In this document: positions 21,870-32,990 of the stretch, one piece after another
Layout: each line of letters begins with the position of its first letter
Numbering within the stretch: position 1 is the stretch's first letter
DNA from: Kingdonia uniflora
Taxonomy: Eukaryota > Streptophyta > Magnoliopsida > Ranunculales > Circaeasteraceae
NCBI GenBank assembly: GCA_014058105.1
Contig: JACGCM010001798.1
Coordinates: forward strand, 124,001-188,000
DNA: 64,000 nt
Direction: 5' to 3'
Program-made: the position numbers and the translations under genes
Notes under the pieces: model-generated
Told to the model about the DNA's origin: nothing
Database searches by the model: none
Seen by the model: the letters and a program-made list of their open reading frames with translations, nothing else

Positions 21870-23850
21870 GTTTGCAGCCATGCTATATATACCCGACAAC
21901 GAGACGCAACGTAAAAATCGAAGTTAAGCGAAGTGTAAAAAGAATAGTAACCAACATGTGGCCGTTACGACTCACAAAAAATGATCCCGTCCCAACCCTC
22001 GGTGATTTGTACTGAGTTGATATTCTCCTGGACAACTGGGTTCATATTTCTGTTGGATCGGAGGGCATGCCATTAAGCTTTTTAGACAAAATTTAAGTGT
22101 GATTAACGTTGTATGAGAAATGTTTGACAAAATGCCGGAATGATTTTTTTTTTTTTGTTAATGTATTTTTTTTTCTGAACCGAGATAAAATATAATATAG
22201 GGGATCACTAGATAAGGTATTGAAGTAGTACCAATGGATTGCCAAGTATCCGACGTTAAAGAGGTTGGTCGGCGATATGGGTTTCGAAGAGTTTTTGTCG
22301 ATTAAGGCAGGAAACTCGGATAACTGGTTTATTCATGCTCTTGTGGAACGGTGGTGGTCTTCCACCCATTCATTTCACTTCCCTTGCGAGGAACTTAGCT
22401 TTACGGCATTAGATTTTGTCATGCTAACGGGCATATTTTATGGGATGAGTATCGAACTTCTGTGCGACGATAAGTACTCGAGTTTTGATGAAGCAGAAAA
22501 GATGTTTCCCAAAATCACAAGAAATGACATCAGGTATGGTAACATCACTCTCGCGTATTTAAAAACGTGGAAAGCGGTTTTGAATCCAGAACTCAACAAT
22601 TACAACCAAGACATGGATATAGTGTATGCGAGAGCATTTGTTGCGTATATGATGGGTAATCTGGTATTCTCAAATGCTAGCACATCTCTTCCAGCTAGTT
22701 ATTTTGCAGCTTTGACAGACTACAATATTATAAGTGCGTCAAAGTTCAACTGGGGTACTCCAATTATAACGGCTTTGTATAGGAAACTAGATGAAGTCTC
22801 AGTTTTAAAAAATGGGAAGGGGAAGAAATCGGTCACAGGCTTTTATGCAATGTTGGAGTTCTGGTTCTTTGAGTATTGTCGGGTTGGAATGTATCTAGTG
22901 AAGGTTCCGAACTTCAACCATGTTTATCCCCGTATGGGTGCGTGGAAAGATGAAAGGGACAATTCGGGGTATGAAATCCATAATTCTTTTACTGTGATCA
23001 AAGAAATTATTGATAGGAAGAACAAAAACAACATTGATTGGTAACCATGGCTGAGGTCTAGACAATCAATCCGTCCAGAGGTAAGACAAGCTTAGTTCGA
23101 AAATGGTTATATTGGTTTTAGTCCCATACAGTAACGGTACGCTTTGGTATTTAGGAGACCAGTGTATGCGTTTATTCATCGGGCATGATAGTGTTCCCTA
23201 TGACCCCCCCCCCCCCCCCAAGATTATAAATTTTTTGCGGTACGATTAAGAGTTCTATCAGGGATTCAAAGATGTAGACTTCTATAATATAAACCATTAT
23301 CTGATTGATGATGTGGATAACATGACATATTGGCGTTTGACTTATCCAAATCCTAAAATCGGTTGCACTTTAGTCAAGAGGGCCGGAAATATATGGATAT
23401 TCAGGCGTGATCTAGTTGGGCCCGATGTACATTTGCCACCTACTTTGAGTTTTGTTTTGTCTTTTCAGGTGGAAAACTATGGTGTTGATGGTTCATGATA
23501 TTGGATAGTTCATGGATATGACGGGAACTAGCGGAGAACGTAGACGGATACTGATCCTGGCCGTTCGGGTACCATACCCGTGTCCACCTAGGTATATTGC
23601 GGATGAGTTGGGGCATCAAATCGTTGGAATGCGGCATGCTGCATTTGAAGATTCGAGGCAATATGTTTAACACACAGTGGAGTTGGAGGAACAACTGAGA
23701 TGATTATAGGATATTATCTGAGTCACAGGAGAGAGACTAGCTGATATGTCTATCACCTACCAGACAGAACGCGATGTACAATGTACCAATGACAAGAATC
23801 TGGCACATAGCAGACGCACCAGCCAAACGAAGAGAAACCGTCCCACTTAG
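21870..23850 (+). pseudogene. Plant mobile domain protein gene (decayed)
   Basis: The long frame 22265-23044 plus upstream residues (YQWIAKYPTLKRLVGDMGF) match the plant mobile domain (PMD, aminotransferase-like): DNWFIHALVERWWSSTHSFH, FPCEELSFTALDFVMLTGI, MGNLVFSNASTSLP, FWFFEYCRVGMYL. After the stop at 23042 the homology continues in pieces (DMTYWRLTYPNPKIGC near 23320; RYIADELGHQIVGMRHAAF near 23590; a helical tail to about 23850), so the gene is truncated by stops. PMD proteins occur both as host chromatin factors (MAIN/MAIL) and as cargo of MULE and Ty3 transposons. The flanking palindrome clusters favour a transposon-borne copy. Confidence 0.75.
23204..23219. repeat. Homopolymer C tract
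   Basis: A run of about 15 C. A comparable G run lies at 24790-24811. These break reading frames in the surrounding pseudogenes and are prone to sequencing-length errors. Confidence 0.9.
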
Positions 23851-24164
23851 GCTTTCATTTATTGATTGCATTTTGTTTTACTTGTTTAAAGTATGTTTCT
23901 AGTATTTCTTTTTTCATCGTACTTTGATATGCTATGTTTAAACTATGTGTAATTGATTATGCAATTTGGATGCCTAAAAAACTAAGTGATGATAATTGGT
24001 TTTTTAAGTGTTTCAAGAAATGCCCTTTAAAGAATAGCTCATAAAAAAACTAATTGCTGATAATTTTTAGTAGAGAGAAGGTGTTTGAGAAAATGCCTAA
24101 AAGAGAGACTGTACAAAAAAAACTAAGTAAAATGAGAAGCAAAGAAGATTTCATCCAGACCTAG

Positions 24165-24319
24165 CTGCACAGTTAAGAACTGCGGGGAGAATAAGGGGGA
24201 TACGTGGCTCCATCTCAGCTGTCTATCTAACTCGCAATTATGAACTACGGGGCAAACAAAGATACCAGATTAGGCCACGTAGCACTTACTCGTACACCGC
24301 AGTTCTTAATTACGGGGAT
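24165..24319. repeat. Palindromic repeat cluster 2 (three units)
   Basis: Units at 24165, 24231 and 24296, spaced 65-66 bp, each a degenerate copy of the palindrome CCGCAGTTCTGAACTGCGGGG. The linkers share a GCCACGTA / TACGTGGC motif that also follows cluster 1. Confidence 0.75.
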
Positions 24320-24391
24320 AGGTCTTCATAAAATTTTCTTTGCTCCCCTCTCCATACTTGGTTTTTTTGTTGATCAAAATGTTATATTTTT

Positions 24392-24511
24392 GGGCAAACT
24401 TATTTGACAAGAAGCTCAACGGCTAGTTTTTTGGGCAAACTTGTTTGACATGAAGCTCAACGACTAGTTTTTTGGGCAAACTTGTTTGACAAAAAACTCA
24501 ACGGCTAGTTT
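24392..24511 (+). repeat. 41-bp tandem repeat, three units
   Basis: GGGCAAACTTNTTTGACA plus CTCAACGGCTAGTTT repeats with exact 41-bp spacing (starts at 24392, 24433 and 24474). It lies in the 5' region of the PIF/Harbinger transposase. The submotif AACGGCTAGTT recurs, inverted, at about 27827-27840 upstream of the partner gene. Confidence 0.85.
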
Positions 24512-24718
24512 GTTTTATTTGTAAAAGCTATTCATCTTGGACACTATATTCTCATAATCTTCTACATTCTACTCTATTTTCTAAAAAAATTACACTTTAC
24601 TATGTTCTCAAGTTATCAATTTAGCTTAATCATGTTCGACCTATCACTATCGTCCTTGTCATCATTGTCCTCATCCTCATCCAAAACCAAAGAGCTCTTC
24701 TGACATTAAATTATGATA

Positions 24719-26018
24719 ATGCATGAGTATAGCAAGGTTCTCATTGAGATGGGAGAAGCGGAAGAAAAAGAGCAAGATGTGACATCATTACGGGGGGGGG
24801 GGGGGGGGGGGTAGTAAAATGAAAATGATTGACAAGCGAAAAGGGAGTGATCATAAATTGGGCGAGTTTAGCCTTAATCGAGATTATTTTGGTGTCAACC
24901 CAGTCTTCAAAGGTATCCCATTTCGTCGTCGATTCCATATGAACGAAGGTGTGTATCAACGTATTTATGATCAAGTTATTTCTTCAAACACCTATTTTAT
25001 TCAAAAAGAAAATACCACTAAAATGATGGGCTTATCGGCACACCAAAAGATAATGTGCGCGCTTCGCATGTTACATTACGGTACGAGTGCAGATACCCAA
25101 GACGAATATGTTCAGATTGGGGAATCTACGAGTAATTTAAGTTAAATTTTTTTTTGCATAACAATTATCAAATAATTCAAAGCTCAATACCTTAGATCTT
25201 CTGAAAAAATGACACATTAGGGTTGTTAGAAATGAATGAATCGCGAGGCTTCCCAGAGATGTTAGGTAGTTCAGATTGTATGCATTAGAAATTGAGAAAT
25301 TGTCTTACCGGGTGGGCAGGACAATATACCGGGTATATAAGAAGCATCCAACGGTGATTTTAGAAGTGGTTGCATCGTAAAATCTTTGGATATGACACAT
25401 ATTATTTGGGGTGCCCGGTTCTAACAACGACATGAACGTCTTGCATCAAGGATGGCTTTTCAACAACTTATCTAACGGAGTTGTACCGCTATGCAATTAT
25501 AATAGAGGCACGTTCCTGCATACTATAGGGTATTATTTAGCAGATGGAATCTATCTAAAATGGCAAACAATTGCTCAAACCATAATAAATCTGTCGAATG
25601 ATGTTGAAAGACATTTTGCAAAGATACAAGAAGCATGTCGGAAAGGCGTAGAGCGTGTTTTGGGGGTATTACAAGCTAGGTTCGAAATTTTGGCACATGG
25701 TGCATAGTTTGGAAGCCTAGTGGTCTAGAAAATGTTATGTACGCATGTATCCTCATGCAAAACATGATCATCGAAGATAAACGTTATACTTACATCCGGC
25801 AAGTGGATATTGATCCGGAGTTTAGAGAATCCATAAACAAGGTGTATGAGACGTTAAATCCAACATACGCCCTCAACACTATAGCGGAGTACATCGAGAA
25901 CATTCATAAAATTAGAAATGAAGGTGCTCATTTCCAATTACTAAATAAACTTGTCGCACATTTGTTGAATCAAAAAGGGCGGAGTAATGTAGATTATTTT
26001 TTTTATTTTCTAATGTAA
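24719..26018 (+). pseudogene. PIF/Harbinger transposase (DDE_4, ALP1-like), broken
   Basis: Assembled from frames at 24819-25145, about 25262-25410, 25411-25707 and 25737-26018. Signature blocks: GIPFRRRFHMNEGVYQRIYD, MMGLSAHQKIMCALRMLHYG, then GCIDCMHW (first catalytic Asp, near 25270) with GWAGQYTGYIRKHPTVILE, PGSNNDMNVL (second Asp, near 25430), YYLADGIYLKW, ACRKGVERVLGVLQARF (DDE glutamate block), and the C-terminal helix. Length and order match plant PIF transposases. Breaks: a G-run near 24790, a stop at 25143, an intron-like or degraded stretch to 25260, and stops near 25380 and 25705. In active elements this enzyme acts with a Myb-like partner, here encoded convergently at 26187-27400. 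Confidence 0.87.
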
Positions 26019-26186
26019 ATAATTTCAAACTTGTTTGTAGTTTTATGTTGAAGTTGTAATGTATTTTCTCTACTTGATTGAAGTACATTTTGCGGAATAA
26101 AATAATTGATAACAATTTTATTCAAATAAACCATAACATAATATAATTGGTTACTACTATTAACGTTAAAGATTACATCAATCTTC

Positions 26187-27400
26187 ATCACTTATAACGT
26201 CGTCATCCTTAGACATTGTTCTTTTAACTTCTTGGAATAAAGTTTTAGTTACTTTTTTATCCAACGCTTTTCTGTCGGTAGTAGGTTAGTTGTGTTCATT
26301 GTCTTCACCTAACCCAAATTTTGCTCTTCGATGACTTCTTTTCTAGCTAACTCTGTTTCACGCCCCATTTGAATCTCTGCCTCTCTAGCCAACTTTTGTT
26401 CCTCTCATGCTCTAGCTCTAGCTTCTTTTTTCTTCTTTCTTCTACTCGTCTCTCTCATTCCATGCTTTTATCATGTTTATCGTCATTTCAAACATCTTCT
26501 CCCCCCAATAACCTACATTTGACTTTGCCACTTCTTTTGCCATGTTTTTTTTTTGCCGTCCGATCGTACTTCCCAACAAGCATATTGTGGTGTATCCATG
26601 TTGGTAGAATCATTCAGAATTACGATATTTGAAGTGGTAGAAGTAGGTGGTATTGGTGGCGTTGCTCAGGTTATCGCTAAAATTTGACTTCCTAGTGACG
26701 TTGCGGCCGGGTTGCCCGATGTGATGAATTTGTGACCATTTTGGGTATTTCTACAAAACTTTGTAAGGTTCCCAAAATTAGAATGATTTATTGTGTATTT
26801 TTTCAAAGGTCTCGTGTGCCATACCAAGCTATAAATCAAATTTTAAATTCTTATGAGAACGATTAACCTAACAAAATTAATGAAAAAAAAATAAATACTT
26901 ACTACGTCGTATGTTCTAATGCCAATAAAATGTTGACTTTCAAGGTCTTGAATGATGCCTCTAAAGATTGAACAATCCTTATTGAGCCGCCCCTTATACG
27001 TGTAATTCGTACCGTTATATGATCGCCACATCGATTGGTTATTATAGAACAAGTTGAATTGGTCACGCACCTTGAACCAAAATGTAGCAGTTTTTGATTG
27101 TTCATGGTATCGAGGTTTTGAGACACTTGGGACCAAGCACATGCGAGATTCACGAAGTTATCGGACATCCAATTTTTTGAGTTTTTGTATTAATTTCTTT
27201 GTCTGCATCAACCTCATCCTCAACCTCAACTCCATCCTCAACTATAATAGGTGTCGGTGTCATCTTTCTTTTAGGCTTCGCCTTTCCGCACGCATTACTT
27301 CTCGTGACAACTAGAGGCTCCGTCAGATATACAACCGGAGATACAACCGGTGATGTATTGAGGTTTAAATCATTTAAACCCCATGTACCACTCATCGGCG
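26187..27400 (-). pseudogene. PIF/Harbinger ORF1, Myb/SANT-like partner (broken)
   Basis: Minus-strand frames give an N-terminal low-complexity region (LNLNTSPVVSPVVYLTEPLV), a basic RSNACGKAKPKRKMTP stretch, then the Myb/SANT-like trihelix region (ATFWFKVRDQFNLFYNNQ .. GRLNKDCSIFRGIIQDLESQ), a gap, VGYWGEKMFEMTINMIKAWN, a coiled-coil EEQKLAREAEIQMGRETELA and the end MSKDDDVISDED at about 26187. This is the gene order of the DNA-binding ORF1 of plant PIF elements (NAM-associated C-terminal domain). It is transcribed toward the transposase. Stops and shifts interrupt it near 26180-26480 and 26850. Confidence 0.8.
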
Positions 27401-27888
27401 TGGTACCCGAACTTCCACCAGAAAAATCAATTTAAGATGAAAAATATGGATTCACGAGTTGAGAGTACGAACCCGTATGAGCATCAAATTGGTAATATCT
27501 TTGGGTTTGGTAATGAGGGTTATAATTGGTTCTTTGGGGATCAAATTACGATTAAAAATGAATTTCGGGTGGTGGGAATAGTTATCGAATATGGTGATCG
27601 AGATATTAGGAAAGGTTAGGCATTTGTAACGAATCAAATGCGCCGAATTGAGTCGAAAAGAAGTTCCCTTGTTGGTTCATATTTTAGGATTGAGAGTGGT
27701 TTTGAGAATTAGATTGGGAGCTTGAGGATGACATAGTGGGAGTTTAGGAACTTGATAGAGTCTTTATTGTAAGTTAAGGAGGAAGAAGTATTGAGCATTG
27801 GTTTTTAACTGGGCAGAATCAACTAGCCGTTATTGAACTTTAAACGACAACCGTCCATGTATCTCCATCATAAGCATATATATGTCCC

Positions 27889-27984
27889 ACAATTTAGAAC
27901 TGCTTGGCAGGAAAGCTACTTAATTCTTGACAAGTGTTATCTTATAATTGGTTATTGATTATACGCAGTTTAGAACTGCGGGGC
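27889..27984. repeat. Palindromic repeat cluster 3 (two units)
   Basis: Units at 27889 (degenerate) and 27962 (CGCAGTTTAGAACTGCGGGGC), 73 bp apart. Same family as clusters 1 and 2. Confidence 0.7.
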
Positions 27985-28152
27985 ATCAATAAAGTAAAAA
28001 TCCACCCTGAAGATTGTGAGACCACCCTCAAGGTGGATTTTGGATGGATACCTCAGCCAATTCACCTACCTGTTGTGGGTGGATTCACCTTGCCAAATCA
28101 TCCTTTACCTAGCTGCTGAATATGCACTCAATCAATTGTGGGGTTGTGTTGC

Positions 28153-28214
28153 ATAGTCGTTCGAGCGGGCATCATAGTCGTTCGAATGGGCCTCATAGCA
28201 GTTCGAACAACCAT
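28153..28214. repeat. 25-bp tandem repeat with TTCGAA core
   Basis: CATAGTCGTTCGAGCGGG, CATAGTCGTTCGAATGGG and CATAGCAGTTCGAACAAC in tandem. The same TCGTTCGAACGA palindrome recurs three times at 63857-63941. Confidence 0.75.
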
Positions 28215-28539
28215 CAAGTTTTAGCCTTTAAACTAACCCAGTGAAGCCTTTTGGAATCGGCTTATAACCATAGATATGCTGAGAAAGATAGAATTCCTAC
28301 TACAACAGGAGCAAGGGACGCCAGTAAGGACTCAAAGGACATATCCAGAGCATATATGCTTGTCCGTGATCTCTCAGAGACTATCTCGGCAAATATAGGA
28401 CTGCATACAATGTACAAAATTAGTTAATAAGTATATAAAAATTGTAGTATTTCATGAAAATTATAACTAATAGATGAATTGTTGCAGCACACATATCAAT
28501 CATTTGGAAGTGATGTGCATCTACAGGGAATCAAACTAA

Positions 28540-28627
28540 GGTGGTGTTTGTTTTTAAGTTCCCAACTGCTGAATTTTTTTGCTGAAATTTCTTTTCAGCA
28601 CTTAAAAGAAGCAAATCAAACACCACC
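28540..28627. mobile_element. 88-bp Tourist-like MITE
   Basis: Perfect 11-bp terminal inverted repeats GGTGGTGTTTG / CAAACACCACC and flanking TAA duplications (28537-28539, 28628-28630). TAA is the target duplication of PIF/Harbinger transposases, and an autonomous-type relic of that superfamily lies 0.6 kb away. Confidence 0.9.
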
Positions 28628-28888
28628 TAACATTCAGATATAGTTTAGTACACACATACACAAACTAATATTCAAATCCCTCCAAGGAGATTATCTTGTA
28701 AGAAAAATACATACTTTTGCCAGCAAGTAATGAAGACAATTATGGTATCTACCTTATATACCAGTAAGGTAGTTATCATCCAGATCCCTTCAAAGTAAGT
28801 TAAAAAGCTTTACTATATGTTATTATTCATTAGTACGGTTTCCCCACATTTCTTACCAGCTCTTATTTCTTAGTTTGTAATTACCTTT

Positions 28889-29352
28889 TGTAATGAGCTT
28901 ATTCCGCATCTCGGACTCAAGCTCCATCTTCGACCATCATATGACCACTCGACCTCGTCAACATACACGTGGTGCATTTATGGAAGACACATTATGGAGC
29001 AGGAGTTACTCAAGCCGTTACACAATCATTATGAAGACTCATCAAAACTATAACATTCGTCATTAAAACAGATAACGGTTACATTATAAGACCTATAAAT
29101 AGGTCCATAGAACTACAGATAAGGGGTCAGACTTTTTCTATCAAGAAAGTCTCTACAAAATGCTCAGAGCATCTCTTGTAATAATCTAGCAGCTATCAAT
29201 AACATTGCTCTTTCTAAATCCTCAAAAGAGGTCGTGGTTTTTAACCTATTCAAAGATTTTCCACGCTAAACTTTGTGCTAGTGTTCGTTCTAGACGCTCT
29301 GAGTATCCTTGGTGTAAAGGCTAAGACCGAATCCCGAAATTAGGCTATTACA
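28889..29352 (+). repeat. 5' LTR of the deleted Tat element
   Basis: 464 bp from TGTAATGAGCTTATTCCG to GGCTATTACA. Clearly related to the LTRs of the 17-kb element (CTCGACCTC, CATTCGTCATTAAAA, GAGGTCGTGGTTTTTAACCT) but shorter. TATA box TATAAATA at 29094-29101. Confidence 0.9.
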
Positions 29353-29354
29353 TT

Positions 29355-29404
29355 TGGCGCCGTCTGTGGGAATCGAACCCACAACCACTTGGTTAAAAGC
29401 CACT
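29355..29404 (-). other. Extended primer site: complement of a lysine tRNA body
   Basis: Read on the minus strand this is tRNA sequence ending in CCA: an anticodon arm whose loop is CTTTTAA (anticodon TTT), a variable region GTGGTT, a perfect T arm GTGGG-TTCGATT-CCCAC, then an acceptor strand AGACGGC-G-CCA. Only the first 15-18 bases are needed for priming, yet about 50 match a tRNA-Lys(UUU), weakening toward 29420. The encoded CCA shows it was copied from a mature tRNA rather than being a tRNA gene. No 5' half is present, so it is not a functional tRNA gene. Confidence 0.75.
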
Positions 29405-29409
29405 TTGGG

Positions 29410-30455
29410 TGCTACCGAATCTTTTCTTTTGTGTCTTCGGATACCCAATTCACTAAGTACTTTTGTTAGCTCGCCCTGATCTTGAGCAACACAATAAAAC
29501 ATACTGGTCTTATCCAGAGTGGCCAACGGTTTGGGTTTTACCAATAATATGGAACAAAACATCAATTAAACAACATGCAGACATAGTTATCGACTATTAG
29601 TAGGTTGGTCAACATTACTTACTCGGATTATAATATATATGGTTCACCTCAAGCTCTGGTTCATCTGGAAGCTGCAAACAGTTATCCTCAACCCACACAA
29701 GGTGATCGCTCTATGGTCTACCCGCATATTTAAAATCAAAAAACTTCGGCCTAGCCGAATCACTATACAGGTAACCACTACTCTGACTCTCCATATACTT
29801 AAACTTGTAAAACTTCAAAACATCTTCAGCTACGAACTGCTTCGCAACCCCTTTCTTCCTCCATTTTTAATTCAGTACCTCACATACCCTCATCATCTCA
29901 TACACATTCCCATTCAGCTGGGAAGAGCAGTACTGTAACGCATTCATAACCCTTTTCTGAAAGTAGGTCAGTGGAATTCTAAGGCCGTATACAAGCTGAT
30001 TCAAGAAACATAAAACCCCCCCACTTGGGCCTGATAACCCAAGCCAATTGTAATACGAGAAGTTAACCCCCTCACTAATACCTCTATCATTCTTCCACTT
30101 TTCCAAACATGGAACTTGATAGTACATTGCTTTTCCCCCATTTCTGGAGACATAAGCTCTGAACTAGAGACCTTGGTCCTCCACGTAACTCCCCCAGTCT
30201 CCTTGACATTTCTTTTTTACTTTTCAAGTATTTTTCCCCTATATCTACCCCCTCTGGGTATGTGACGAGGAATCTCTCTTTCCCTTTCTCTCTTACCACA
30301 TTAGTTCTACTGGGTCTAACAACCTCTAAGATTGTCCCCACACTGTTAACAGTCTCCTCCATTACACTATGCTCGCCCCCCCCTGAAGACGACGTTTCCT
30401 CCTAATCGGACGAGACTACAAATTTACTAACAGGAATACTAGGTTTCGAGCGCAT
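29410..30455 (-). pseudogene. Antisense frame C, N-terminal half, in the deleted Tat element
   Basis: ATG at 30455 opens MRSKPSIPVSKFVVSSD, a stop, then EETSSSGG, closely matching the start of frame C in the 17-kb element (MRSKNLKPSSKFVVSSNSEE). Further shared blocks: TYPEGVDIGEKYLKSKKEMS (near 30260), VLCFLNQLVYGLRIPLTYFQ (near 29990), MNALQYCSSQLNGNVYEMM, and AQDQGELTKVLSELGIRRHK (near 29460). Homology stops near 29412 at RKDS, where the tRNA-complementary segment begins. Splice acceptor TCTACAG precedes the ATG, as in the other copy. Broken by at least one stop and two shifts. Confidence 0.7.
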
Positions 30456-31028
30456 ACTAAACCTGTAGATACAAAGACATATTTTATCATTATCGCTTCA
30501 TTACAAACAGTACAAACAGGCCCACCTTCTTCCCAGTCAACACGTCTATTTTCCTAATTCCCAAAACAAAAAAGCACAAATCAAATCATTTTGAATTTCC
30601 CTCTCATTCTCCAACACACGTATTTTCTCTCTCTACAGGATCAAAACGTATACCACAACTCCTACATTACAGGCTTTCTCTCATATTTATTTTCAAAATC
30701 CCTAAAACCTCAGATTCTAAAACTAACTATACATATTACTAAAGTTTACAGATTACAACATAACACAGATTACTCACAAATCAAACAAACAAGAATTTTC
30801 CATTACCAACCTGTACTTACAGAACAACAATCCTCTGCTTTACCCAGACGTCTCTTTGAATACAAGCGTTCCCGTCGCGTCTTCGACAATCTATCACTCG
30901 ATGAAGATTTCTCTTTCAAATTACAATCAGTACTCAGACGCCTCCTCTCCTTGACAGTGATATTTGGACCACTTTTCTCTCTCTCCAAAACTGTAGACAA
31001 TTTATGAGGGAGAGAGAGAGAGACGAGC

Positions 31029-31035
31029 TTTTATA
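31029..31035 (-). promoter_or_regulatory. Antisense TATA box in the deleted Tat element
   Basis: Minus strand GAGTATAAAAGCTCGTC, matching the box at 13933-13940 in the large element. A leader region downstream (31000-30803) has an open Arg/Lys/Ser-rich frame and a donor-like GTAAGT. Confidence 0.58.
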
Positions 31036-31499
31036 CTCTCCCTCAGTTTAGTAAACGATGGCTTCTTCTGACACGTGTCAGTCATCCCCACTGTTGCTAC
31101 AGGCACCTCATTTCATTTCACGACATCCTCATGACTTCTGTGATAACGTTTGCCATCATCACGTTTATCTTTGTTATCTAACATTACCAATCCTACACCT
31201 CTTCTCAATCCAGTACCAAAACGACCAATCATTTTAGTTATACTCTATCATGATCGTACAAACATTCTTAAAATAGATAAATTCGAAGATATCCATACAG
31301 TTGCTAAAATCCTACAGCTATCATACACAGTATAAGTACACAATCCATATAATAGAATACTTTATACAACCAGATCAAAACATCCCATCACTTTATTATA
31401 TCAAGATCCTTCCCCTTACATTTATTCAAACATAGAATACTAAAATAAAAAGCATAATACTTATCACGAGCTCCCTTGCTACAAGCTCAACGACCCCCC

Positions 31500-31853
31500 A
31501 GTTACATCTAAAGCAACCACGATGGTTCGGTTCACCACAAATAATTATCTCTCCATTTGCTGCCCTTACATCCTCTTCCACGATCTTATCATATGCGAGC
31601 TATCGAACAGTCAATTCTCGCTCCCTGGGATCCAACACAGACGTACAAAAAATATTACACCAAACAAAGCGATCCTGCTCCGCACGCCTGCTTTCATTGT
31701 CTAACCCGACAAGATTCAATGGCCATTCTAGAAGTACGACATCATAAGGCAAGTGGCAAAAATAACGCCCACGAAGTTCGGCAACCTTGATCTGAAATTG
31801 ATCGTCTACTGCATATTGAGCACGCCGCGCATACTGAGACGAGTTCTCACCAT
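31500..31853 (-). pseudogene. Antisense frame B in the deleted Tat element
   Basis: ATG at 31853 (MVRTRLS), then after one shift RRAQYAVDDQFQIKVAELRG, RYFCHLPYDVVLLEWPLNLV, GLDNESRRAEQDRFVWCNIF, DPREREL and the tail GEIIICGEPNHRGCFRCN. Block order and the Cys/His tail match frame B at 14764-14410. One stop near 31590. Function unknown. Confidence 0.6.
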
Positions 31854-32659
31854 AGTTAGTCGTACTACCTATAAAGAACGATTATCCCAGCAGAAGATGC
31901 AACTCTTACAGCCGCGATTCCTAATTTTATAACCACCATAAAGATTTATGAAAATATTACCACATTGATTTAGCAGAAAAATATATTATTCGAGTAATAT
32001 TCGTGGAGCGACAGAAGATCAACATCAGTTACAAAAAAATTATGACAACCCTTTGTTTCCATCTCATAGCGTATATCCTAAGATCTTATATGGACACATC
32101 AAAATATCAACAAACAAGACAATAGCAAATCCAGTAGCTACACACACAGCTACCCCGTCTCACAGCTCGCATAAATCTGACATCCAGTCGCTTTCCTCAC
32201 CACATTCTCAACCTCCTCTAAATTTTACCTCAACTCTCACTATCATTTTTCCCTTCATACCCATGATACCTAAACATCTATGTTACCAATGCCTATGTTA
32301 CAAACAGAAAGCGAAACAAACAAGCTCGAGACAAAGTATCATCATAACAGAACACAAATATTTCATTTAGTCTGAAAGTTTCTTTTACAAAATACTTTAC
32401 AACAGAGTACAAAGATTTTATAGTCTACTTCGATTTATATCAAGTATTAGCTCAAAATCATTTTCTTGGCACTAACAGTCAATAGAAGAAGCAGATTCCA
32501 AACATTAATCCCATGCTGTAAGACGCGGGGAAGTCCAAAATAGACATCACAGATGAAATATCTTCTTCATGGCCAAATAGCTGTGGTCCATGGAAGAAAA
32601 TGATTCTCTGCATCCTCATCACTTCCTCAAATGCTAGAGACAGACGGAAGGCCTCATTT

Positions 32660-32990
32660 CCTCAACATGACCCACTCATTACCAGGATATCGACGAGACT
32701 CCCTCGGCCGAATGCCTGCGCTTCATCTTCAGTTATAATAGCTTCTTCCGCCAGCAGCCAAAGGCCGTTACGATGTTCTGCCTCAGATGTCAACAGGTAA
32801 TGGAAACGTACCATTTGGAAGTAGTCATCCTGTGCCTCCATCACTTCTTTATAGGACATACGATGAAAATGGGAGAAACAAGAATTAGAGTAGGCAGATG
32901 CAATGATTGATAACCAAAGTACCTGATACACAATTCTTTCATCTTCATCCGGATCCTAGACTCTCGGGCCTGAGTCCTAGTCATTACCAT
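32660..32990 (-). pseudogene. Antisense frame A in the deleted Tat element
   Basis: ATG at 32990: MVMTRTQARESRIRMKMKEL, CIRYFGYQSLHLPT, one shift, then SYKEVMEAQDDYFQMVRFHY, LLAEEAIITEDEAQA and, after another shift, IRPRESRRYPGNEW. Same order as frame A of the large element. It starts about 310 bp inside the 3' LTR region, as in the large element. Confidence 0.62.

Larger units (their letters stand above)
24296..27984. mobile_element. PIF/Harbinger element remnant
   Basis: Transposase and ORF1 in convergent order, with the AACGGCTAGTT motif near both ends and a palindromic repeat bordering each side. I cannot define terminal inverted repeats or a TAA/TTA duplication with certainty, so the borders are approximate and the palindromes may belong to the neighbouring plant-mobile-domain element. 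Confidence 0.5.

Noticed and set aside
24790..24811. G-run as a biologically meaningful G-quadruplex
   Set aside because: A single homopolymer in a decayed pseudogene, prone to length error; no evidence of function.
29355..29420. Functional tRNA-Lys gene on the minus strand
   Set aside because: T arm, anticodon loop and encoded CCA are present, but the 5' acceptor strand and a proper D arm are missing and it sits exactly at an LTR primer-binding site.
30591..31007. 138-codon plus-strand frame
   Set aside because: It lies opposite the leader of antisense frame C, has no recognisable domain and no counterpart in the larger Tat element.
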